Assembly (NCBI GenBank): GCA_000014925.1
Contig: CP000474.1
Location: forward strand, 1,736,001 to 1,800,000
Length of the DNA: 64,000 bases
Direction: 5' to 3'
Source: Paenarthrobacter aurescens TC1
Lineage (GTDB): Bacteria > Actinomycetota > Actinomycetes > Actinomycetales > Micrococcaceae
Made by a program: the position numbers and the translations under genes. Below, in pieces: positions 8,960-18,070 of this stretch (its first letter is position 1; every line of letters starts with the position of its first letter). Below the pieces are notes generated by a model. That model was not told the origin of the DNA. It saw only the letters and a program-made list of their open reading frames with translations, and did not search any database.

Positions 8960-9359
8960 TATGGCACCGCCCGCGACGCAGGCCCCGCTTGGCATTTCAG
9001 CCCGGCCCGGCCTTTCCGCCCGGCAGGTCCCAATGGCCCAGTTTGGTCGCAACGGCTCAGTCCGTTGGTTCCATGCCGAGCCGGACACTCTGAAGATCCC
9101 GTCCCGCCTTTCTATTCGCTGTGGACCGCTAACGTTTTGCGGCCGAAGCGCAGGGACAGGCAGCGCATCCTCACCTTGGCCAAGGACCCTCCCCGCGGAA
9201 TCAACCACGCCACATCACAACAGCCCTGCCCCCACAAGGCCCGGGCTGCCCAGTACACAGGAGGCCCTTTTGGCCGATGCCCGTCAGCCCAGCGCGAATA
9301 GCGCCCCACCCAGCAGCAAACAGCACTATTCTGGAATTGCCGAACAGTCTAAGGAGACC

Positions 9360-10922
9360 ATGACCACCCAGAAGCACTCCGGATCCGATTCCGACGCCCA
9401 GGACATGAGTCCTGAACAAATCCAGGCCGTCATCGACCGGATTCTTTCCAAGGATGTACCTGCGCAGGCATCCGACGACAACGACGCCAATGGTGTGTTC
9501 GGCAAGGCGCAGGCGATTTCCACGCTGGACCAGGAACACAGCATCTTCGACGGCGATCAGGAAGATTTGGCTGAACGCCGCGCTCTTCGCCGTACCGCGG
9601 GACTGTCCACCGAGCTTGAGGACGTCACTGAGGTCGAATACCGGCAGCTGCGCCTGGAGCGAGTTGTCCTGGCCGGCCTGTGGACCGAGGGGACTCTTGC
9701 TGATGCAGAGAACTCCCTCCGCGAACTCGCGGCACTGGCTGAGACCGCCGGATCCGAGGTGCTGGATGGCTTGGTTCAGCGTCGGCAGAAGCCGGACCCC
9801 GGGACCTTCCTTGGTTCCGGTAAAGCCCAGGAACTCAAGGACATCGTCGCCGCCACCGGCGCAGACACCGTGGTGGTGGATACAGAGCTCGCACCGTCTC
9901 AGCGACGCGGCCTTGAGGACATTGTGAAGGTCAAGGTCGTTGACCGGACCACGTTGATCCTGGACATCTTCGCCCAGCACGCCAAGAGCCGGGAAGGCAA
10001 GGCGCAGGTTGAGCTCGCACAGCTCGAATACCTGCTCCCGAGGCTTCGTGGTTGGGGTGACTCCATGTCCCGTCAGGCCGGTGGCCAGGTGGGTGGAGCA
10101 GGCGCTGGCATGGGCTCGCGTGGTCCGGGTGAAACCAAGATCGAACTTGATCGACGGCGAATCCGCACCCGCATGGCCAAGCTGCGTCGTGAAATCGCCG
10201 CGATGAAGCCAGCGCGCGAGACCAAGCGCGCCAACCGCCGTCGTAATGCTGTTCCGTCCGTCGCCATCGCCGGGTACACGAACGCCGGCAAGTCGTCCCT
10301 GCTCAACCGCCTTACCGACGCCGGTGTCCTGGTGGAGAACGCCCTGTTCGCCACCTTGGATCCCACGGTCCGCAAGGCGCAAACCCCGGATGGCATCGGC
10401 TATACCCTCGCAGATACCGTTGGATTCGTTCGTTCACTGCCAACCCAGCTGATTGAGGCTTTCCGGTCCACGTTGGAAGAAGTTGCAGATGCGGACCTGA
10501 TCCTCCATGTGGTGGATGCATCGCACCCTGATCCTGAGGGCCAGATTGCCGCAGTAAGGGCCGTTTTCACCGAAGTGGATGCCCGCAAGGTTCCGGAAAT
10601 CATCGTCCTCAACAAGGTTGATGTCGCGGATCCCTTTGTGGTGGAGCGCCTTAAGCAGAAGGAACCCCGCCACGCTGTGGTGTCCACCCGCACGGGTCAG
10701 GGTATTGCCGAACTGCTGGAAGACATCAGCCGATCCATTCCCCGGCCTGGCGTGCGCCTTGAACTGCTCATTCCCTACGACCGCGGGGAAATGATCAACA
10801 AACTGCACAATTCCGACTCGGAAATCCTCAGCCTTGAGCATGAGGAGAACGGGACCCGCGTAGTTGTCATGGTGCGTGAAGGTCTGGCTGCCGAACTGGA
10901 GTCATTCGTCAGTAATGGTTGA
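9360..10922 (+). CDS. hflX: Ribosome-splitting GTPase HflX
   Basis: This 520-aa GTPase binds and splits stalled 70S ribosomes; homologues give macrolide/lincosamide tolerance in mycobacteria. Features: glycine-rich HflX domain (DPGTFLGSGKAQELKDIV, then QVGGAGAGMGSRGPGETKIE), coiled linker, and G domain with P-loop GYTNAGKSSLLNRL, G3 DTVGF (G4 NKVD). The ATG at 9360 follows an excellent AAGGAG. The frame stays open 133 codons upstream, but that stretch has poor codon bias and is read as leader. dinG starts inside its last codons. Confidence 0.95.
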   Translation: MTTQKHSGSDSDAQDMSPEQIQAVIDRILSKDVPAQASDDNDANGVFGKAQAISTLDQEHSIFDGDQEDLAERRALRRTAGLSTELEDVTEVEYRQLRLERVVLAGLWTEGTLADAENSLRELAALAETAGSEVLDGLVQRRQKPDPGTFLGSGKAQELKDIVAATGADTVVVDTELAPSQRRGLEDIVKVKVVDRTTLILDIFAQHAKSREGKAQVELAQLEYLLPRLRGWGDSMSRQAGGQVGGAGAGMGSRGPGETKIELDRRRIRTRMAKLRREIAAMKPARETKRANRRRNAVPSVAIAGYTNAGKSSLLNRLTDAGVLVENALFATLDPTVRKAQTPDGIGYTLADTVGFVRSLPTQLIEAFRSTLEEVADADLILHVVDASHPDPEGQIAAVRAVFTEVDARKVPEIIVLNKVDVADPFVVERLKQKEPRHAVVSTRTGQGIAELLEDISRSIPRPGVRLELLIPYDRGEMINKLHNSDSEILSLEHEENGTRVVVMVREGLAAELESFVSNG

Positions 10923-12975
10923 GAAGGTGGCGGCGGACGGCGTCGAGTCGGCGGGGGAGAAAGCCACCCTCGAGTTGTTGGACCGGGCTGTTGCCGGCAT
11001 GGGCGGACAAAGCCGTACGGGTCAGCACGAAATGGCCAAGTATGTAACCCGGGCTATTGAGACCGGAGAGCATTTGCTGGTCCAAGCGGGAACGGGAACG
11101 GGTAAGTCCTTGGCTTACCTGATTCCGTTGATCGCTCATTCCATGGACAGCGACAAACCGACGCTCGTGTCCACCGCCACCTTGGCACTCCAGACTCAGA
11201 TCGTCGGCCGTGATCTTCCCCGGCTGCTGGAGACGATCAATCCTGCCCTTGAGCGTCCGGTCAACGTGGCACTGGTCAAGGGCAGGGCCAATTACGTGTG
11301 CCTGCAGAAACTTGAAGGCGGATTCCCCAGCGAAGAGCCCTCCGAAGGGCAGCTGTTCTCCTTGGGCGAGGACACCAGCGTGCCTCACTTTGCTGCCTCC
11401 ATGGGCGGGCCGCAATCCCAGCTGGGCAAGGAAGTAGTCCGCCTCCGGGAATGGGCGGAGAAGACCGCTACGGGCGACCGGGACGAACTGATGCCGGGCG
11501 TCACTGACAGGGCCTGGCGTCAGGTGTCCGTCACGTCCATGGAGTGCTTGGGTGCGCAGAAGTGCCCTCTGGCCGAGGAGTGCTTCAGCGAGCTGGCGCG
11601 CTCCAGGGCGGGGGAGGCCGACGTCGTGGTCACCAACCATGCCATGCTTGCCGTCAGCGCCTTCGAAGGCCTCGCTGTGCTGCCTGAGTACGACGTCGTG
11701 GTGGTTGATGAGGCGCATGAGCTTCAGGACCGCGTGACCGGTGCCGTATCAGGGCAGTTGTCGGTGGCGATGGTCCACGCTGCGGCATCCAGTGCCCGCA
11801 AGCACACAGCCATAACAGTGGACGCCCTCAACGCTGCAGCGGACCGGCTGGATATGGCCATCGCCGGCGTACCCAACGGGCTGTTGCCCAGTGGCCTCAA
11901 CGACGAGCAGCTCGATTGCCTGGACCAATTGCGGGACGCCACGCGCGCTGCGCTCTCGGATTCGAAGACTGATTCGTCAAGCGCAGTGGACGGCGGCCGC
12001 CAGCTCGCGCGCTCACGGCTCATGCTCATCCTGGAACTGTGCGAGCGAATGCTGGCCGCCAAAGAGAACCGGGAAGTTGTCTGGTTCTCGCGGAACAGCA
12101 CATTCGACCCCCAGCAGGGCTATTCGCAACCGGATGAGACTGCCCCGGCTTTGATCAATATCGCCCCGCTCAGTGTCGCGGGACGGCTTCGGGAGGGCCT
12201 CTTCGCCGGCCATACCGTGGTGCTGACTTCCGCCACGCTGGCCATAGGCTCTGCCTTCGAGCCGGCAGCGGGCGGCCTCGGCCTGATTGGCGACGGTGCC
12301 CCGAGTTGGACAGGGATCGATGTCGGATCGCCCTTTGACTACCCCAAGCAGGGTGTGTTGTACGTGGCTAAGCACCTGCCCAAACCCGGTCGGGGAACTT
12401 CGCCCGAGGCGCTGGACGAATTGGAAGACCTCATCCGGGCCTCCGGAGGCGGGGCTCTGTGCCTGTTCTCCTCACGGCGTGCGGCAGAGGAAGCAGCCGA
12501 TGCCATGCGACTCCGGCTGGACGTGGATATTCTCTGCCAGGGCGAATCAACTATGGCGGCCCTCGTAAAGCAATTCGCGGATGAGCCGGACACCTGCCTC
12601 TTCGGAACAATGTCACTGTGGCAGGGGGTCGACGTTCCTGGCGGCTCATGCCGTCTGGTGGTGATTGACCGCATTCCCTTCCCGCGCCCCGATGATCCCC
12701 TCATGACTGCCCGCTCCCGGGCAGTGGCACAATCAGGCGGGAATGGCTTCATGGCCGTATCAGCAACGCACGCTGCCATCAGGCTGGCGCAGGGCGCTGG
12801 CCGCCTGATCCGCTCGACGGGCGACAAAGGGGTAGTGGCAGTGCTCGACTCGAGGCTTTCGACGGAACGTTACGGAGGCTTCCTGCGTGCCGCCCTGCCG
12901 CCCTTCTGGGCAACGACGGACCGATCAGTGGTCCGAGGCGTTCTGGAGCGTCTGGGCTCCGCTAAGGCCCCGTAG
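10915..12975 (+). CDS. dinG: ATP-dependent helicase, DinG/YoaA (XPD-like) family
   Basis: The 686-aa superfamily 2 helicase unwinds DNA 5' to 3' and resolves R-loops or forks. Motif I QAGTGTGKSLAYLIP lies near residue 60, DEAH box VVVDEAHEL near residue 263. Cysteines in YVCLQK, MECLGAQKCPLAEEC fit the four-cysteine iron-sulfur cluster of XPD-type helicases. Motifs V/VI include LWQGVDVPGGSCRLVVIDRIPF and GAGRLIRSTGDKG. The ATG at 10915 overlaps the hflX stop. No LexA box is seen, so SOS control suggested by the name is not supported here. Confidence 0.9.
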   Translation: MVEKVAADGVESAGEKATLELLDRAVAGMGGQSRTGQHEMAKYVTRAIETGEHLLVQAGTGTGKSLAYLIPLIAHSMDSDKPTLVSTATLALQTQIVGRDLPRLLETINPALERPVNVALVKGRANYVCLQKLEGGFPSEEPSEGQLFSLGEDTSVPHFAASMGGPQSQLGKEVVRLREWAEKTATGDRDELMPGVTDRAWRQVSVTSMECLGAQKCPLAEECFSELARSRAGEADVVVTNHAMLAVSAFEGLAVLPEYDVVVVDEAHELQDRVTGAVSGQLSVAMVHAAASSARKHTAITVDALNAAADRLDMAIAGVPNGLLPSGLNDEQLDCLDQLRDATRAALSDSKTDSSSAVDGGRQLARSRLMLILELCERMLAAKENREVVWFSRNSTFDPQQGYSQPDETAPALINIAPLSVAGRLREGLFAGHTVVLTSATLAIGSAFEPAAGGLGLIGDGAPSWTGIDVGSPFDYPKQGVLYVAKHLPKPGRGTSPEALDELEDLIRASGGGALCLFSSRRAAEEAADAMRLRLDVDILCQGESTMAALVKQFADEPDTCLFGTMSLWQGVDVPGGSCRLVVIDRIPFPRPDDPLMTARSRAVAQSGGNGFMAVSATHAAIRLAQGAGRLIRSTGDKGVVAVLDSRLSTERYGGFLRAALPPFWATTDRSVVRGVLERLGSAKAP

Positions 12976-12980
12976 CGCAA

Positions 12981-13016
12981 CCTTCCCGTGGACACCTGCT
13001 GGTGTCCACGGGAAGG
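12981..13016 (+). terminator. Hairpin between dinG and lexA
   Basis: Sixteen-bp perfect stem CCTTCCCGTGGACACC / GGTGTCCACGGGAAGG with a TGCT loop, 6 nt after the dinG stop and between convergent genes. No T run. Confidence 0.7.
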
Positions 13017-13017
13017 G

Positions 13018-13059
13018 GCGTCTAGATGGAGCTGCGTCTAGGGGGGGAACGGCGTCTAG
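13018..13059 (+). repeat. Three copies of GCGTCTAG
   Basis: GCGTCTAG occurs at 13018, 13034 and 13052; the last overlaps the lexA stop codon. Purpose unknown. Confidence 0.6.
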
Positions 13060-13799
13060 AGAGAGCGCAGTACCGAAACTACTTTGCCCATGATGGTGGC
13101 CTGATCGCCGAGGATGGGTTCGTACTGGGTGTTTTGGGGGAGCAGCCACGTATGGCCGTCACGCTGGCGGAAGGTCTTCACGGTTGCTTCGTCATCCAGC
13201 AGGGCGGCCACGATGTCGCCGTTGATGGCGTCGTTCTGGCGGCGGACCACCACCCAGTCACCGTCACAGATGGCGGCATCAATCATGGAGTCGCCGGCCA
13301 CTTTCAGCATGAACAATTCGCCGTGCCCCACAAGTTGCCGGGGGAGTGCAAGTACGTCTTCCACCGTCTGGTCAGCCAGGATTGGGCCACCGGCAGCGAT
13401 GCGGCCAACCAGCGGAACCATGGCGGTATCGCTGGCGCTGGCGAGTTCCGTTACGGCAAGGCCACCCGCGCTGCGAAGGGTGGTGGGCGCTTCCACTCCC
13501 GGAATCGCCCCACCATCAAGGGTCAGCGGCATCAGGACTTCCATGGCGCGCGGACGCTTGGGATCCCTGCGGAGATAACCAAGCTTCTCCAATTGGGACA
13601 ACTGATGAGTGACGCTCGACAAACTGGCCAGACCCACGGTGTCGCCGATCTCACGCATGCTGGGCGGGTAACCGTTGTCATTGACCGACCGTTGGATGGT
13701 CTCCAGGATCTTCTTCTGCCGGACAGTCAGGCTCTTGGGACTCTTTTGAGGCTGCTGGCTCCGCAGGGGTGCCCCGCCGCCTGTGGCTTTCGCTGCCAT
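13056..13799 (-). CDS. lexA: SOS repressor LexA
   Basis: A 247-aa LexA: winged-helix DNA-binding domain ([30 protein letters not shown]) and S24 autoprotease domain. Cleavage site Ala136-Gly137 (VGRIAAGG), catalytic Ser171 (AGDSM) and Lys208 (EATVKTF) are all present at the right spacing. The ATG at 13799 follows GGAAAGG; the frame extends 35 codons further but that part reads as 5' UTR. The leader contains an inverted repeat (GAAACAG-TG-CTGTTTC, 13884-13899) and a GGGTCTG/CAGACCC stem (13848-13871). Autoregulated through upstream LexA boxes shared with the divergent LysM gene. Confidence 0.97.
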
Positions 13800-13932
13800 G
13801 TTCGCCAATGCCTTTCCTTTCGGCCCCGAACCGTGCCCGGGGTTGTCGGGTCTGCAAAAAATGTCAGACCCTCCTGTTCCACTGAAACAGTGCTGTTTCT
13901 TCACTCAAACGTAGGGCAGGCACAGGCGTTTA

Positions 13933-13948
13933 TCAAACATTTGTTCTA
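13933..13948 (-). promoter_or_regulatory. LexA box proximal to lexA
   Basis: TCAAAC-ATTT-GTTCTA, two changes from TCGAAC-N4-GTTCGA. Confidence 0.6.
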
Positions 13949-13999
13949 GCGAGTCTCGACACCGTTCGTTGATAAGTGCTAAAAATGTCATAGCAAGGT

Positions 14000-14015
14000 T
14001 CGAATATGTGTTCTA
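14000..14015. promoter_or_regulatory. LexA box, middle of lexA/divS region
   Basis: TCGAAT-ATGT-GTTCTA, two changes from consensus; same core GAAT-N4-GTTC as the recA box. Confidence 0.65.
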
Positions 14016-14040
14016 TATACCTGATGCTGAAGCCGGATGT

Positions 14041-14057
14041 TCGAACATAGCGTTCGA
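14041..14057 (+). promoter_or_regulatory. LexA-like box proximal to LysM gene
   Basis: TCGAAC-ATAGC-GTTCGA has perfect half sites but a 5-nt rather than 4-nt spacer, so it may be a weak or non-canonical site. Confidence 0.45.
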
Positions 14058-14148
14058 ATATCCGGAGCCAGAGGAAGGGAACACCAAGAATTGGCCGCCA
14101 AGCACCGGGCACCCCGGAGCTTGGCAATAGCTCAGAAGGGCTCAGCTC

Positions 14149-14508
14149 ATGTCCGCAGTCACTACGTTCGCTGATTTCCGCACCACCCAGGCACCTGCTC
14201 GCCTGCGTCTCACCCGGCGGGGACGGATTGTTTTCTTCGGCATTCCGGCAATGCTGCTGGTGGCGGCACTGCTGAGCCTGGCCGGTTTCATCAACTCTCC
14301 AGCCAAGGCCTCGGACTCGCAGTCCCAACTGCGTCCGCCCGTTGCCGTCACCGTCACGGTTCAGCCGGGGCAGTCCCTGTGGGGCATCGCCGGCGCTGCC
14401 GCTCCCGAGCGGGACCCTCGGGATGTCATCGCCGAGATCATCCAGCTGAACGACCTCCGCGGCGGTCGCATCCTGCCAGGCCAGCAGCTGTTCGTTCCGG
14501 CGAACTGA
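14149..14508 (+). CDS. LysM membrane protein, DivS/Rv2719c-like SOS division inhibitor
   Basis: The 119-aa protein has a basic N-terminus, one membrane segment (about residues 28-46, IVFFGIPAMLLVAALLSLAG), and an external LysM peptidoglycan-binding domain (about residues 64-118: VTVQPGQSLWGIAG to GGRILPGQQLFVPAN). Architecture and position divergent from lexA match Rv2719c (ChiZ) of Mycobacterium, DivS of Corynebacterium and YneA of Bacillus, which halt septation during the SOS response. LexA boxes in the shared intergenic region support DNA-damage induction. Identity with the inhibitors is inferred from synteny and layout; sequence conservation in the family is low. Confidence 0.8.
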   Translation: MSAVTTFADFRTTQAPARLRLTRRGRIVFFGIPAMLLVAALLSLAGFINSPAKASDSQSQLRPPVAVTVTVQPGQSLWGIAGAAAPERDPRDVIAEIIQLNDLRGGRILPGQQLFVPAN

Positions 14509-14574
14509 GCCAGTTCCCATCCGCAGGAACCCGTGGTCGGGCGTCACAGTTAGTCGGCAGTACCGGAGGCCCCT

Positions 14575-14580
14575 TAAACT
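14575..14580 (+). promoter_or_regulatory. -10 element for leaderless hisC
   Basis: TAAACT with 6 nt to the GTG at 14587. Confidence 0.5.
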
Positions 14581-14586
14581 AAGTTG

Positions 14587-15705
14587 GTGAGTGACCAGCT
14601 TGAGCGACTTGACCGACTTCCCCTCCGGACCAACCTGCGTGGACTGAGCCCCTACGGCGCACCGCAGCTTGATGTCCCCATTCTGCTCAATGTCAACGAG
14701 AACACTCATGGCGTCCCCGCAGATGTCCAAGCCGCCATCACCGAGGCCGTAGCCGCTGCGGCCACAGGACTGAACCGCTATCCGGACCGCGAGTTCACCG
14801 AACTTCGTGAAGCCTTGGCCGAGTACCTTGGCCACGGACTTTCTCCGGACAACATTTGGGCCGCCAATGGATCCAATGAAGTCCTGCAGCAGATCCTTCA
14901 GGCATTTGGCGGACCCGGCCGCAAGGCCTTGGGCTTCCCTCCCACGTACTCCATGTACCCCCTGCTTGCCAGTGGCACAGACACCGAGTATGTCCGCGGA
15001 GTGCGTGCCGACGACTACGGGCTGGATGCCCAATCAGCCGCTGCCCAGGTTCGGGAAACGGGAGCCAACATTGTGTTCCTGTGTTCACCCAATAACCCCA
15101 CGGGTACAGGCCTGAGCCTTGACGTCGTCGAGGCCGTCTATGAGGCCGGCGAAGCGAGCCAGGCCATTGTGATCGTGGATGAGGCTTACCACGAGTTCGC
15201 GCACGACAATACTCCGAGCGCCTTGACCCTGTTGCCAGGACGCGAGCGTCTGATCGTCTCGCGCACCATGAGCAAGGCATTCGCCTTGGCGGGCGCCAGG
15301 CTCGGATACATGGCGGCTGCCCCGGAAGTCACGGACGCCATCAGGCTGGTCCGCCTCCCGTACCACCTCTCTGCCGTCACGCAGGCAACGGCCCTCGCAG
15401 CTCTCAATCACCGCGAAGCCCTTATGGCCGATGTTGAGGACATCAAGGTTCAGCGCGACCGCATCGTTACTGAGTTGCTGCGCATGGGCCTCAAGCCTGC
15501 GGCATCAGACTCCAACTACGTCTTCTTTGGAGGACTGGAGGATCCGCACACCATCTGGCAGGGCCTGCTGGATGCCGGCGTGCTGATTCGCGATGTCGGC
15601 ATCCCCGGACACTTGCGCGTCACTGCCGGAACCGAGCCGGAAACCACAGCTTTCCTGGAGGCTTTGGAAGCATTGCTGGACGGCACAGCGCCACACCGCG
15701 CCTAA
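14587..15705 (+). CDS. hisC: Histidinol-phosphate aminotransferase
   Basis: This 372-aa fold-type I PLP enzyme converts imidazole-acetol phosphate to histidinol phosphate. Visible: [10 protein letters not shown] at the N-terminus, [21 protein letters not shown], and the PLP lysine in [18 protein letters not shown]. The GTG at 14587 (MSDQLERL) is preferred to TTG at 14584 because of the -10 element spacing. It heads a his cluster followed by hisB after 46 nt. Confidence 0.95.
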   Translation: MSDQLERLDRLPLRTNLRGLSPYGAPQLDVPILLNVNENTHGVPADVQAAITEAVAAAATGLNRYPDREFTELREALAEYLGHGLSPDNIWAANGSNEVLQQILQAFGGPGRKALGFPPTYSMYPLLASGTDTEYVRGVRADDYGLDAQSAAAQVRETGANIVFLCSPNNPTGTGLSLDVVEAVYEAGEASQAIVIVDEAYHEFAHDNTPSALTLLPGRERLIVSRTMSKAFALAGARLGYMAAAPEVTDAIRLVRLPYHLSAVTQATALAALNHREALMADVEDIKVQRDRIVTELLRMGLKPAASDSNYVFFGGLEDPHTIWQGLLDAGVLIRDVGIPGHLRVTAGTEPETTAFLEALEALLDGTAPHRA

Positions 15706-15751
15706 ACTTGTCCATAGACCCAACCCACCCTCCGTGTATAAGGACGTCCCA

Positions 15752-16378
15752 ATGAGCGAAACCGGCGCCACGCCGACCGCTGCCCGCACTGCGCGCATGG
15801 AGCGCACCACCAGCGAGTCTTCCGTCCTGGTGGAGATCAACCTGGACGGTTCCGGTGTCTCCGACATCAGTACCTCGGTACCGTTCTATGACCACATGCT
15901 GACGGCACTGTGCAAGCATTCCCTGATTGACATGACCGTCAAGGCAACCGGCGATACCCACATTGATGCGCACCACACGGTGGAAGATGTCGCCATCACC
16001 TTCGGGGAGGTCCTTCGCCAGGCCTTGGGCAACAAAGCCGGTATTCGTCGCTTTGGTGAAGCAACGGTTCCCTTGGACGAAGCCTTGGCTCACGCCGTCG
16101 TTGATGTTTCCGGACGTCCCTACCTGGTCCACGGCGGTGAGCCGGCCGGACAGGAGTATCACCTGATCGGCGGGCACTTCACGGGATCGCTGACCCGTCA
16201 CGTTTTTGAGGCCATCACGCTGCACGCCGGCATCTGCCTGCACATGAACGTCCTTGCCGGACGGGACCCGCACCACATTGTAGAGGCCCAGTTCAAGGCC
16301 TTTGCGCGCGCGCTGCGTGCGGCCGTGGAGTCCGATCCCCGAGTGGAGGGCATTCCGTCCACCAAGGGCGCACTATGA
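15752..16378 (+). CDS. hisB: Imidazoleglycerol-phosphate dehydratase
   Basis: A 208-aa monofunctional HisB (no phosphatase domain) that dehydrates imidazole-glycerol phosphate. Metal-binding histidine clusters of both half-repeats are present: [13 protein letters not shown] with [15 protein letters not shown], and [25 protein letters not shown]. The ATG at 15752 follows AAGGACG; upstream in-frame sequence is the end of hisC in another frame. It overlaps hisH by 4 nt (ATGA). Confidence 0.97.
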   Translation: MSETGATPTAARTARMERTTSESSVLVEINLDGSGVSDISTSVPFYDHMLTALCKHSLIDMTVKATGDTHIDAHHTVEDVAITFGEVLRQALGNKAGIRRFGEATVPLDEALAHAVVDVSGRPYLVHGGEPAGQEYHLIGGHFTGSLTRHVFEAITLHAGICLHMNVLAGRDPHHIVEAQFKAFARALRAAVESDPRVEGIPSTKGAL

Positions 16379-17118
16379 GCGGCCAGGTTTTGAAGGATGG
16401 GGCAGTGGCGGATGCCATTGCGTCCGTGAAGCCGGAGTCGCCGGAAGGCAAGCCCACCGTCACCGTATTGGACTATGGATCGGGCAACGTTCGGTCCGCT
16501 GTCCGTGCGCTTGAACGCGCGGGCGCCCATGTGGTGTTGAGCTCCAAGCCTGAGGACGTGCTCAACGCTGATGGACTGGTGGTTCCCGGGGTTGGTGCCT
16601 TCGAGACAGTGATGAAGGAACTTAAGTCCGTTGACGGCATCCGCATGATCGGGCGCCGGGTTGCCGGTGGCCGCCCTGTGCTGGCCATCTGCGTCGGCTT
16701 GCAGGTCCTTTTCGAAGCCGGTGTTGAGCATGGCACCGAATCCGAAGGCATGGCCGAGTGGCCCGGCAAGGTTGAGCTCCTGCCCGCCCCCGTGGTCCCT
16801 CACATGGGCTGGAACACGGTAGACGTGCCGGAGGGCTCAAAGCTCTTCGCCGGCGTGGAAGAGGAACGTTTCTACTTTGTGCACTCCTACGGTGTTCAGG
16901 AGTGGAATTTCGACGTCGTGCAGCCCCGAATGGCTCCTCCCATGGTCACGTGGTCAGAGCACGGTGCACGCTTCATTGCTGCGGTGGAGAACGGCCCTCT
17001 CTGCGCCACGCAATTCCACCCGGAGAAGTCAGGCGACGCCGGAGCGCGGCTCCTGCGCAATTGGGTGGACAGCCTCCGCAAGCCCGCTCAGGAAGCATCC
17101 GGAAGCGGTGCCGCCTAA
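16375..17118 (+). CDS. hisH: Imidazole glycerol phosphate synthase subunit HisH
   Basis: The 247-aa class I glutamine amidotransferase subunit supplies ammonia to HisF. Catalytic triad: Cys in [13 protein letters not shown], His and Glu in [18 protein letters not shown]. An N-terminal extension of about 25 residues precedes the core [15 protein letters not shown]. hisF is not in this window, so it must lie elsewhere. Overlaps hisB; the next small gene begins directly after the stop. Confidence 0.96.
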   Translation: MSGQVLKDGAVADAIASVKPESPEGKPTVTVLDYGSGNVRSAVRALERAGAHVVLSSKPEDVLNADGLVVPGVGAFETVMKELKSVDGIRMIGRRVAGGRPVLAICVGLQVLFEAGVEHGTESEGMAEWPGKVELLPAPVVPHMGWNTVDVPEGSKLFAGVEEERFYFVHSYGVQEWNFDVVQPRMAPPMVTWSEHGARFIAAVENGPLCATQFHPEKSGDAGARLLRNWVDSLRKPAQEASGSGAA

Positions 17119-17277
17119 ATGTGGTGGTCGGTAATACTCATGGGCCTCGCGGGCTTGCTGGTGGGTGGGGGTATCTCCTTCCACCAGCAGAAAAAGCCGC
17201 GGTGGGTTTCCATTTCTTTCTATGTGCTGGCCGGGATGTCCCTGCTGGCCGCTTATCTCCTGACGCTGGGTAACTGA
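17119..17277 (+). CDS. Small two-helix membrane protein between hisH and priA
   Basis: A 52-codon ORF begins with ATG immediately after the hisH TAA (no gap). It encodes a first hydrophobic helix ([18 protein letters not shown]), a basic loop HQQKKPRWV, and a second helix ([19 protein letters not shown]). Gapless placement inside the his operon and clear membrane topology favour a real gene. Function unknown; no family recognised. Confidence 0.6.
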   Translation: MWWSVILMGLAGLLVGGGISFHQQKKPRWVSISFYVLAGMSLLAAYLLTLGN

Positions 17278-17326
17278 ACCAGGCGCTCAACAAGCCCGCG
17301 TCACCTTTCAAACTCCAAGGACACAC

Positions 17327-18070
17327 ATGACCACCTCCGCCCAGTCCGTTCTGGAACTCCTTCCCGCCGTCGATATTGTTGACGGTCAGGCAGTCCGCCT
17401 CCTTCAGGGAGAAGCCGGTTCGGAAACCAGTTACGGCACACCCCTTGAAGCAGCTTTGAACTGGCAGAACGACGGTGCCGAATGGGTGCACATGGTGGAC
17501 CTTGACGCCGCTTTCGGGCGCGGAAACAACGCCGCGCTGATCAGCGATGTCGTGTCGCAGCTCAATGTCAAGGTGGAGCTTTCCGGCGGTTTGCGGGACG
17601 ACGAGTCCCTGGAACGTGCACTGGAACTGGGCGTCGCGCGCGTAAACCTCGGTACGGCAGCGTTGGAGAACCCGGAATGGACCCGGAAAGCAATCGACCG
17701 CTTCGGTGACAAAATCGCGGTCGGCCTTGATGTCCGCGGTACAACTCTTGCCGGGCGCGGTTGGACCAAGGAGGGCGGGGACCTCTGGGAGGTTCTGGCC
17801 CGCCTCGAGGATGCAGGTTGTGCGCGTTATGTAGTCACCGACGTCACCAAGGACGGAACACTGCAGGGCCCCAACGTGGAACTTCTGCGCCAGATGGTGG
17901 AGAAGACCGGCAAGCCTGTTGTCGCGTCGGGCGGAATCTCCAGCTTGGAAGACCTCCGTGTCCTGCGCGAACTGGTACCTCTGGGCGTTGAGGGCGCGAT
18001 CGTAGGCAAGGCGCTCTATGCGGGTGCCTTCACGTTGCCCGAAGCCCTGGACGTTGCCGGCCGACGCTGA
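17327..18070 (+). CDS. priA: Bifunctional HisA/TrpF isomerase PriA
   Basis: A 247-aa (beta-alpha)8 barrel that isomerises ProFAR (histidine pathway) and, in actinobacteria lacking trpF, also phosphoribosyl anthranilate. Signature parts: [21 protein letters not shown] at the N-terminus, [39 protein letters not shown] and [11 protein letters not shown]. The dual role is inferred from phylum; the absence of trpF in the genome cannot be checked here. AAGGACACACATG gives a good start. The stop overlaps the ATG of the SseB-like gene. Confidence 0.93.
   Translation: MTTSAQSVLELLPAVDIVDGQAVRLLQGEAGSETSYGTPLEAALNWQNDGAEWVHMVDLDAAFGRGNNAALISDVVSQLNVKVELSGGLRDDESLERALELGVARVNLGTAALENPEWTRKAIDRFGDKIAVGLDVRGTTLAGRGWTKEGGDLWEVLARLEDAGCARYVVTDVTKDGTLQGPNVELLRQMVEKTGKPVVASGGISSLEDLRVLRELVPLGVEGAIVGKALYAGAFTLPEALDVAGRR

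Noticed and set aside
8961..9359. In-frame 133-codon extension of HflX
   Set aside because: Codon use is poor, the extra sequence matches no HflX domain, and the ATG at 9360 has an excellent AAGGAG. Treated as leader.
9201..10382. Minus-strand 393-aa frame inside hflX
   Set aside because: Shadow frame produced by high GC in third codon positions of hflX.
10915..12975. SOS control of dinG
   Set aside because: No LexA box lies before the gene; its start overlaps hflX, so it is simply co-transcribed.
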